DNA from: Viola odorata | Lineage: Eukaryota; Streptophyta; Magnoliopsida; Malpighiales; Violaceae | NCBI GenBank assembly: GCA_963691705.1 | Contig: OY829537.1 | Coordinates: 27,590,078 to 27,654,077, forward strand | Reading direction: 5' to 3' | DNA length: 64,000 nucleotides | Part shown: positions 56,470-64,000 of the stretch, piece by piece | Numbering within the stretch: position 1 is the stretch's first letter | Layout of the letters: each line of letters starts with the position of its first letter | Translations under genes and position numbers: made by a program | The notes under the pieces: generated by a model | Databases searched by the model: none | Seen by the model: the letters and a program-made list of their open reading frames with translations, nothing else | Told to the model about the DNA's origin: nothing

Positions 56470-57348
56470 TTGAAGCAAGCCTTCGTGACTAAGGATATCA
56501 CCACGGAAGGGGTGGAAAACCTTGTTGGAAGAATTCAAGCCCTAAGCAGCATTTCCTTCTCAGAGGGAGAGATCGACCCCGCAAGAAGGGATCACAACAA
56601 GGCTCTATATATCACGGTAGAATGTAAGGGACCCGTCATAGCAAAGGCCCTGATTGACAACGGATCCGCACTGAATGTCATGCCTAGGCATGTCCTCGCA
56701 CAACTACCGGTCGACTTTTCTCACATGAAACCTAGCGGAATGATGGCTAGGGTTTTCGATGGCACCACTCGAGAGATCGTCGGGAACTTTGAGTTGGATA
56801 TGGTCATCGGGCCCCACACTTTCGCCTTGACATTTCAGATCATGGAAATCCAACCCGCCTATAGCATGCTTCTAGGACGACCATGGATCCATTCAGTAGG
56901 AGTCGTCCCCTCTTCCTTGCATCAGTGCCTCAAATATGTCAAAGACAATGCCCTCGTCACAATAAAGGCAGAAGAAGCCTTGATCTTGTCCAAGCATTCA
57001 TCCGTGCCTTACATCGAGACTACTGAAACCTTGGAGAGCTCTTTTCAAGCCTTCAAAATCGTCAACGCGGATTGGATCGAGGGAGGATCCCCTGTTTTCG
57101 AAGCCTCAAAATCTGAAATGGCCAAAACAACCACTAAGATAATACTAGAGGGAAATTTCCAACTAGGAAAATGGCTCGAGGCCGAGTTACAAGGGTCAAA
57201 AGGCTGGGCATCTCCAAAGAGCTTCGGAGACCGCTTTGGTTTAGGGTACCAACCCAGCGAGGCCGATTTTGCCAGAATTGCCCAAGAAAAAAAAGAAAGA
57301 CAGCTGGCTAAGATATTTAGACGTTCCGCGCCAAGTGGTAAAATGTAA
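56470..57348 (+). pseudogene. Ogre aspartic protease region
   Basis: A 292-codon open stretch. The active-site motif is ALIDNGSALNVMP, the Tat-type DNGS/DSGS form, followed by AYSMLLGRPWIHSVGVVPSS, the conserved second block (LLGRPWIH). It ends in a linker containing FGDRFGLGYQPSEAD. It is open but sits between broken regions, so it cannot act as part of a full polyprotein. The catalytic Asp is retained. Confidence 0.82.
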
Positions 57349-57536
57349 ATCCCCCATATCAGAACCACATTCCCCTTCGCGGCCGAAACCATCAATGAAA
57401 GTCCGATCAGGGTATCGGACCTCCGTATTTGCACTATGGGAGAAGAAGAATCGTCGCCTGGTTCGGTCATTTTCGTAAAGAAGTCAGGGGAGTCTGTGTG
57501 CAACTTGACCATCACCATGCTTCCCGATGTCTCTCC

Positions 57537-57682
57537 GTAATTACTCCTTTTAGAAAAATATATGTTTGTACGTTTTCTTACGAAAACATTTTTGTAAGAA
57601 CTGACGTTCCCCTTTTGTTAAAAATCAATATATATGCAATTTTCATTTTACGCATCTCTTCTTTTCGTGATTTTAATTTCAG
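57537..57682 (+). other. Probable Ogre intron between protease and RT
   Basis: A donor at 57537 (CTCTCC|GTAATTAC) and acceptor at 57681-57682 (TTTTAATTTCAG|GATGAATG) bound 146 bp of T-rich sequence with stops. An intron at this place, spliced to join protease and RT, is a known hallmark of Ogre elements. The donor choice is my inference. Confidence 0.6.
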
Positions 57683-59393
57683 GATGAATGTTAGTTCGGA
57701 TTGTCATGATAAAACCTATGTCTTTACTGGTGAAGAAATCGTCGTTACAACCGAAGACAAGGCCGAAATCTCCGGCGAATTGGCCCGTTTATTGGAAAGT
57801 TCGGAAAAGGAAATAACCCCTCATCGGGAGGAATTGGACGAAATAAATTTGGGGGCAAGCAATGAGAATCAGAAGTTGGTTAAGATCGGAACCACCCTGG
57901 ACACAATTCAGAGAGAGCTTAATTTCCCTCCTCAAAGACTACTCGGACGTATTCGCATAGTCATACGCCGATATGCCAGGTCTTGATCCCGGGATAATTG
58001 AGTATCGTATCCCATTAAAGCCTTAGTTTAAGCCTATCAAACAAAAACTTCGGAGGATGCATCCAGGCATCCTTTTGAAAATCAAAGAAGAAGTTACCAA
58101 GCAACTAGATGCGGGTTTCTTAAGGGTTACCGAGTACCCATAATGGATCACCAACATAGTGTCGGTGCCTAAAAAGATGGGAAAGTCCGCATGTGCGTGG
58201 ATTTCCAGGATCTTAATCGAGTCAGCCCTAAAGATGACTTCCCGCTTACCCATATCGACATCTTGGTAGATAGTGCCACCAGCAACGACATGTTCTCCTT
58301 CATGGACGGGTTCTTGGGGTACAATCAGATCAAGATGGCACCCGAAGACAGTGAGAAAAGGACCTTCATCACGCCCTGGGGAACCTTCTGCTACAAAGTA
58401 ATGCCCTTCGGATTAAAGAACGCAGGAGCCACTTACCAACGTGCTGCCGTCACCCTTTTCCATGACATGATGCATAAGGAATTGGAAATATATGTCGACG
58501 ACATGATAGCCAAATCTCGCGGCACGCAAGATCATGTAGACATCCTAAAGAAGGTATTCGAAAGGTTGAGGCAATTTCAGTTACGGCTAAATCCAGCTAA
58601 GTGCACCTTTGGAGTGATCTCCGGGAAGTTGTTAGGATTCATCGTTAGCAACAAAGGCATAGAAGTGGATCCTGATAAGATAAAAGCAATTCAAGAGCTA
58701 CCCGCTCCCAGCACCGAAACAGAAGTATGAAGCTTCTTAGGACGCATCAACTACATCGCTCGCTATATCAGCCAGTTAACACTTACCTACGAGCCGATGT
58801 TCAAAATGTTAAGGAAGCACGGAGATGCAGAATGGGATGAAGACTGCCAGAAAGCCTTCGAGAAAATCAAGACATATCTGCAAAATCCACCGGTACTGGT
58901 TCCCCCGACGCCAGGACGTCCCTTGCTCATGTATATGACGGTCACGGCTAGCGTCATGGGCTGCGTTTCGGGACAGCACGGTGAGTCAGGAAGGCGTGAA
59001 CAAGCCATCTACTACCTCAGCAAAAAAATCAATGAATGCGAGATGCGCTACTCCATGTTGGAATGAACCTGTTGCGCCCTAGCATGGTATGCCCGAAGGC
59101 TCCGGCAGTACATGTTGTATTACACGACATGGCTAATCTCCCGCATGGATCCCCTGAAGTACATCTTCGAGAAGCCATATCTGTCAAGTCGCATTTATAG
59201 ATGGCAAGTATTATTGGCCGAGCACGAGATCATATATGTAACACGGAAGGCGGTTAAGGCAAGCGCCCTCTCCGATCACTTGGCTGATCATGCCTTGGAC
59301 GAATATGAGTCGTTGAGCTTCGACTTCCCTGATGAGGACATCATATTGGTTGACGACGAGATCGCAGAAGATCTTAGAGAAGATGACTAGTGG
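57683..59393 (+). pseudogene. Ogre reverse transcriptase and RNase H (broken)
   Basis: RT blocks: CVDFQDLNRVSPKDDFPLTH, GYNQIKMAPEDSEKRTFI, EIYVDDMIAKS (YVDD). RNase H follows with YMTVTASVMGCV and the REQAIYYLSKKINECEMRYS segment, then the connection region. In-frame stops occur at about 58727, 59065 and 59390, and the N-terminal part before 58191 carries a stop and frame change. It is followed directly by a second RNase H. Confidence 0.87.
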
Positions 59394-59396
59394 ACC

Positions 59397-59630
59397 ATGT
59401 TCTTCGACGGTGCGGTGAACCTCTCAGGCAAGGGAGTAGAAGTCGTGGTCATAGCCCCAGATGGTCGTCAATTCCCCATAGCATGCAAGTTAAACTTCTC
59501 ATGCACCAACAGCATCACTGAGTACGAGGCCTGCATCAGCGGTCTGACAGCAGCAATCTACTTAAAAGTAAAAAAGCTCAAAATATTCGGCAATTCAGCT
59601 CTTGTCATCTACCAAGCCCAGGATCTATGA
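59397..59630 (+). pseudogene. Second (archaeal-like) RNase H of the Ogre element
   Basis: MFFDGAVNLSGKGVEVVVI (catalytic Asp), TEYEACISGLTAAI (Glu) and FGNSALVIYQ, where the family has a D (GDSALVI), so the third acidic residue has become Asn. A second RNase H after the classical one is specific to the Tat/Ogre lineage. Confidence 0.78.
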
Positions 59631-59639
59631 CAGACCCGG

Positions 59640-60520
59640 GATTCCAAGCTCATCCCTTATCAGAGGTTACTTACCCAAATCACACGGGAATTCGAGGAAA
59701 CCAAATTCGACCGAGTCGACAGAGTAAAGAACCGCTTCGCAGACGCGTTAGCCACGTTGTCATCAATGTTCAAATTAGAATGCGGAGTAATGCTTCAACC
59801 ATTGAGGGTGGAAGTAAAGGAAACTCCGGCATGCTGTGTCGCCTTGGAAGAAGAACCTGACGGCAAGCCATGGTTCCACGACTTAGTACAGTTCATCAGA
59901 AACTGGGAGTATCCACCGGGGGCAAGCCGGGTTAGCAAAAAGACCCTCCAACGCTTGGCTTTAGACTTCTACCTCGATGGCGAGGTTCTATATAAAAGGA
60001 GAGCTGATAGAGCTTTGCTTCGTTGCTTCACCATGACTGAGGCAAAGAGAATCATAATGGAGATCTACGAAGGGGTTTGTTCAACACACGCAAGTGGGCA
60101 CATGATGGCAAGACAAATAATGAGGCAAGGTTATTTTTGGCTCACCATCGAACGAGATTGCATTGACTACTTCCAGAAATGCCACAAATGTTAGATTTAC
60201 GCAGACCATCTCCATGTCCCTCCAGCCCCTCTCTTCAGCATGACATCGCCTTGGCCTTTTGCGATGTGGGGAATCGACATCATCGGCCAAATTCATCCAA
60301 CGGCCTCTAATGGCCATCGCTTCATCCTCGTAGCAATCGACTACTTCACCAAGTGGGTAGAAGTCGCCTCTTACTCCAACATCACTCAGAAAATGACCCT
60401 ACGATTCATTGAGAGGAACATCATTTGCCATCATAGGGTCCCGGAAATGATCATCACAGACAACGACACTAATCTAAATGGAAAAATGATCGACGGTCTT
60501 TGCCACCGTTGGAAGGTGAA
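59640..60520 (+). pseudogene. Ogre integrase, cut at 60520
   Basis: Zinc-binding N-terminus (STHASGHMMARQIMRQGYFW, DYFQKCHKC) and the first catalytic motifs: MWGIDIIGQIHP and ITDNDTNLNG. After KMIDGLCHRWKV the family continues with SSPYRPQMNGAVE-like sequence containing the catalytic Glu, but here the text switches to an LTR beginning TGATGCGA. The catalytic triad is therefore incomplete. Confidence 0.87.
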
Positions 60521-61533
60521 TGATGCGAATCCACGCGTGCCTTTACCGCCAGCTGGTCCAATGACTCGAGCCAGGGCTCAAAAGCTTCAAGACCGATTGT
60601 CATCTCTCATTCACAAAGAGCTGGAATCTGAGATGACAAGTGAGAAAGCTACATTGAGAGAGAAGACAATAAGAGTGGTGAATCTTCTCACTTTGGGCTT
60701 GACCGATGATCCGCCTGATAGAAACGGCATGGAGCCGATTCACATAAACGGCATGGAGCCGATTCACGGAAACGGCACTTGACCGTTTTCATCCAAACGG
60801 TATCTGTCCGATTCACACAATCGGCACTTACCGTTTGGGTCAAAACGACACTTGCCCATTTCACTTAGCCGTTGCCATTTCCATCATCTGTCGCGCATGG
60901 CGATTGCTGTTCCCTTTCCACGTCACACCTATCTGCCTTTTTGTTGATAACGACTCCTGCCCGTTTTGCCTGTCCTAGAGTTGACGCGCGTTGACCAGTC
61001 TGTCTTTAGCAAGGCTGCGACCTTCCTTTTATTCTAGCTTAATTAATTAGACTCTTTAATTAATTAGTTAAGTCTTTTACTTTATTTATTATTCCTATTA
61101 TGGAATTAGGGTTTGTTTGTAACCTTATATAAGGAGCCGCTTGGCCTCCTTAGAAGCTTGGCTGTTATTTGATAAATTGAGATATTCTCTTCAATCTCCG
61201 CCCCTTGTTCAAGTTGGTTGAACCTTGTTCTTCTTGAGTCCGCAATACTTGAGTCGTATACAAGTAAATCTTGGAATTGCATCCTACTTGTTGTTTATCT
61301 TCTTGTTCGGACTTTGGTTGGCTGTTGCCTAGCGTTCAGCAGGTCTTAGTTGTGCAAGTTTATCATTCACAAGGACCCTCTCTTGTTCGGATTTTGGTTG
61401 GCTGTTGCTTAGCGTTCAGCAGGTCTTAATTGTGCAAGTGAGTTCTACCTATTCTATCTATTCCGCAGGAAATCCATCTTTGAACAAAGATCAAAATTGG
61501 TGCTACGCATCCTAAGGAACCAGGATCGTATCA
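60521..61533 (+). repeat. 5' LTR, with pol C-terminal codons at its start
   Basis: 1,013 bp, ends TGATGCGA and TCGTATCA, an inverted pair with one mismatch. The first 260 bp are open and encode AGPMTRARAQKLQDR..., which resembles the C-terminal tail of pol in plant Gypsy elements whose reading frame runs from pol into the 3' LTR. Internal repeats: a 24-bp unit AACGGCATGGAGCCGATTCA twice at 60723-60770, and an 80-bp-period pair at 61301-61359 and 61381-61439. Confidence 0.82.
61124..61134 (+). promoter_or_regulatory. LTR TATA box
   Basis: CTTATATAAGG, about 400 bp before the LTR end; the transcript would begin near 61160, just before the direct-repeat pair. Confidence 0.7.
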
Positions 61534-61534
61534 G

Positions 61535-61547
61535 TTGGTAGCGGAGC
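61535..61547 (+). other. Primer-binding-like site
   Basis: TTGGTAGCGGAGC, one base after the LTR. It matches nine of twelve positions of the initiator-Met PBS (TGGTATCAGAGC) and is nearly the same as the site beside the LTR at 8495. Confidence 0.6.
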
Positions 61548-62510
61548 TTAAGGCGTTCAAAGATTGGTAAGTATCTTTATATTGTTTTCAAGTTTTCATT
61601 GTTGAAATCGGTAAATCGTTCTACTCCATTCAAAACCGATTTCTTTGCTGTGCTTGGTTCGTTTATGTGCAAATTCTGGTCAGTTATCAAAATCGAATTT
61701 TAATAAATACCTATTGAAGTCCGATTTGGGTGATTGTGGGTTCGTTGGAAAGCTGCACTTGTGAGGATTCCGAATCAAAAGGAATCGAGTGATTTGGACA
61801 ATTGGAACAAAAGTTACACCCGTGTTACTAAATTGTGATTCGGGATTTTCAGTCAAAAAAAAAAAAAAATTTATACAAGAAAGAAAGAAGCAGAAAATTT
61901 GCTTTGATCCATTTCAGTTGCAAAAAGAACAACAATTTGTGTTGTTAGATCCAACATCCGTTCAACTTTGGAATCACATGTGCAAACATTTTGTTTAGTG
62001 GTTGTACTTTATTCTAAAAGTAGAAGGCAACCCATCCTTCCACTTTGTTTTGTCCCGCACCCACTACCTTTTAGTTGGGAATATTCTCTGTTTTTGTCTC
62101 CCACTTACTAAAGGCAAAATCTTAGTTTATTCTTTCACCCATGCAACATATATTATACAATATTATATTGGAGATTAATTTTATTTGAGTCCGTTCGAGT
62201 CAGATAGAGCTTTTCTTTGATTCTTTAATATTGTTTTCCACTCCACTTGTTATTTGTTTAATTGGTTGATCTTGCAATTAATCAAATACCAAGTATCCCG
62301 TTTTGTTTGAAGCTTGTTGTCTTTGAGAGTCTTCTTGGAAGCCTTTTCTTGGATTCTTGAGTCTCACTAACGCTTGAACATTGCAGGAGATTTTGAGAGA
62401 ACTTGTGAGCTTATTAGAGTGTTTAAACACGAGAGTAAACACGTGAGGGAGTGCTAGGAATAGTGCAATTTTACATTTTTCTTTTTGTGTTGTGATTTCA
62501 GGAGTTGCCG
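61548..62510 (+). other. Leader between LTR and gag, no gene
   Basis: Non-coding, with an A-run at about 61856-61869. A candidate acceptor (TGTGATTTCAG at 62491-62501) lies just before the gag ATG, so the leader may contain an intron. Confidence 0.5.
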
Positions 62511-63842
62511 ATGTCTCAAGAAGGAGTACCATAACCCGATATGGTGGCTATGTTAACTGCCATAACGGAACAGCTCCGAACTTTGAATGAACGGCAAGTA
62601 GCTGTCAAAGAGTGACAGCTTGCTGCTGATGTAAGAATGGCTAGGGTGGAAGCGTTAGCTACCATAAACCCGAACCCTAGAGCAGTGGAAGATCAGCGTG
62701 ATGGTCATCTATCCGATTGGTCCGAAGCAGATGATAACGCCCATCGACCACGTGATGTGAATCGGCGGCGTGAGCTGGCAAACGTTCCTCCCAGGCGCCT
62801 TGCTAGGCGTGGTCCACAACCTGATCTGGTAGAAGAACCTGACGGGGGAGAAGGTTGGATATATGCTTGGGACGGACCGAGAGGAGGAAGAAGGGATGAT
62901 CGGGATGGTAGAAGAGATCGGGATGAAGACCGATTAGATGCTAATCTCAGTAGCATCAAAATGAAGATACCTCCGTTTGAAGGTACTGACGACCCTGATG
63001 CTTTCCTGACTTGGGAACGGAAGGTAGATGCTATCTTCCTGTGTCACAATTATTCAGAGATTAAAAAGGTTCAGCTAGCCGCAGTTGAATTCAGTGGATA
63101 TGCTAGTCATTGGTGGGAGCAGTTCAATCTGAAGAGGACAGCTGTTCTCGCTGGTCCGATTGCTACTTGGGGTGAGATGAAACAGGCAATGAGACGACGG
63201 TTTGTGCCGTTACACTTTCACCGTGAGCTGCACCAACGGCTTCAAACTTTGAAGCAAGGCAGTAAGGGGGTTGGAGCCTATTTTAATGAGATGGAGATTG
63301 CTCTAGCTCAAGCAAGGATTACGGAGGAACCTGAGGTCACAATGGCTCGATTCATGGCCGGTTTGAATACAGATATTGCCGATGCATTGGAGCTGACTCA
63401 ATACAACACTCTTGAGGAGATGCTTCATATGGCTCAAAAGATTGAGAAACATAGGAAAGCTAGGAGTTCCTATAAGTCTACTGGATCGACACCTTGGAAG
63501 AAGACGTCTTGGACTAAGGACGACAAAACGGTTGCGGCCGTTTCGAAAGGATCGGCTAGTGCCGTTATGCCGTCCAAAATGGCTACCTCAAAGCCTTATA
63601 CTCCACCAGTGGATCGGACCTCCACTAAAGACATAGTATGTTTCAAATGCAACGGCCGAGGGCATAAGAAATCAGAATGCCCAAATAAAAGAGTCTTCAT
63701 CATCAGGCCGAATGGAGAGGAAGAATCGGATGATGATAAGGGGGAATCGGAACCAGAGGGAGATGGTAATGCCTATTCGGATGGTGACTGTCAGAACGGT
63801 GAGCAGGTTCATCTGCTTGTTGTCCGACGGAATCTCAGTGTG
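62511..63842 (+). pseudogene. Gypsy gag (two early stops)
   Basis: ATG 62511 (MSQEGVP), then TAA at 62532 and TGA at 62613, and open from there to 63842. Regions: an Arg/Asp-rich segment (about 62880-62940), the capsid domain (FEGTDDPDAFLTWERKVDAI, ASHWWEQFNLKR, RRFVPLHFHRELHQRLQTLK), a Lys/Ser-rich linker and a knuckle CFKCNGRGHKKSEC followed by an acidic end. All three stops in gag-pro (62532, 62613, 63843) could come from CAA or CGA by one C-to-T change. Confidence 0.87.
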
Positions 63843-63845
63843 TAA

Positions 63846-64000
63846 GCCACAGAGGAAGTGTGTGACGAGGAACAACGGACAAATCTATTCCATACCCGTG
63901 GGGTAATCGACAAGAAGGGTTGTTCCATCATCATTGATAACGGCAGCTGCACCAATTGTGCGAGTTGGATGATGGTTGATAAACTGGGCTTACCGACGAT
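63846..64000 (+). pseudogene. Start of Gypsy protease, window edge
   Basis: In frame with gag after a TAA at 63843-63845: FHTRGVIDKKGCSIIIDNGS and CTNCASWMMVDKLGL, the IIDxGSCTN form of the retroelement aspartic protease. It continues beyond the window. Confidence 0.8.

Larger units (their letters stand above)
41689..60520 (+). mobile_element. Ogre/Tat Gypsy element, interrupted and 3' truncated
   Basis: The LTR starts TGTTGATACCCG, a typical Ogre/Tat opening, and ends ...GGGGTGCGACA at 50154, followed by a tRNA-Arg-type primer site. The internal order is DUF7745 ORF, gag, protease, intron, RT, RNase H, a second (archaeal-like) RNase H and integrase. The extra ORF before gag, the intron between protease and RT and the dual RNase H are hallmarks of the Tat/Ogre group. 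The coding region has many stops and frameshifts. The LTR is broken by a solo LTR and MULE-2, and the integrase is cut at 60520 by another Gypsy element. Confidence 0.9.
60521..64000 (+). mobile_element. Gypsy element inserted in the Ogre integrase, runs off window
   Basis: 5' LTR 60521-61533, PBS-like site, a leader of about 1 kb, gag with capsid domain and CCHC knuckle, and the start of protease at the window's end. It is probably a chromovirus-type element. Its insertion is the youngest event of this part of the nest, because it breaks the Ogre integrase. GTGAA at 60516-60520 should be the left target copy. Confidence 0.87.

Noticed and set aside
60240..60782. A single protein joining integrase to a PMTRARAQ tail
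   Set aside because: The frame crosses the LTR boundary at 60521 by chance; the two halves belong to different retroelements.

Overview
The window is nuclear DNA from a dicot plant, judged from the gene families present (two BPS1/DUF241-type genes, a P-class PPR gene), plant promoter elements (TATA boxes, a telo-box, TGGGCC elements) and the plant types of transposon. I cannot name the species. Most of the 64 kb is nested transposable elements; only about 3.2 kb looks like ordinary host coding sequence.

Layout. 1-4296: remnant of a plus-strand LTR retrotransposon with a candidate 3' LTR. 4297-9143: minus-strand Ty3/Gypsy chromovirus, truncated at its 3' side, with a 5' LTR at 8495-9143. 10019-10903 and 19174-20079: two paralogous minus-strand BPS1/DUF241 genes. 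Between them sits a 4.2-kb PIF/Harbinger element (11928-16118) with an intact Myb-like gene and a dead DDE transposase, a nested Stowaway MITE, a hAT-type MITE and two further MITEs. 22998-24380: a PPR gene on the minus strand with a probable intron 3 nt after the stop codon. 24657-25230: a second copy of the hAT-type MITE.

26601-33413 is a complete Mutator-like element (MULE-1): long TIRs, a 9-bp target duplication with one mismatch, a spliced MURA-type transposase on the minus strand, and a small GRF-type zinc-finger protein with a C-terminal membrane segment on the plus strand. 33971-60520 is a nest. A minus-strand Athila/Tat-like element (LTR 33971-35275, pol up to 41688) is split by a plus-strand Ogre/Tat element (LTR start 41689, tRNA-Arg-like PBS at 50158, DUF7745 ORF, gag, protease, pol intron, RT, two RNases H, integrase). 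The Ogre LTR is itself broken by a solo LTR (42911-43369) and by a second MULE (MULE-2, 44277-48975, perfect 9-bp duplication). The Ogre integrase is cut at 60520 by another Gypsy element whose 5' LTR is 60521-61533 and which runs off the window with gag and the start of protease.

The most interesting observation is that MULE-1 and MULE-2, which are different elements at different sites, share one architecture: a MURA transposase and a convergent gene for a small GRF zinc-finger protein with a C-terminal hydrophobic anchor. In both, the transposase frame is broken while the GRF frame stays open. In MULE-2 the inverted repeat extends into the 5' leaders of both genes, so the two may share one promoter. 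This resembles the mudrA/mudrB layout of maize MuDR, but the second protein is of a different kind. A function for it in transposition is inference.
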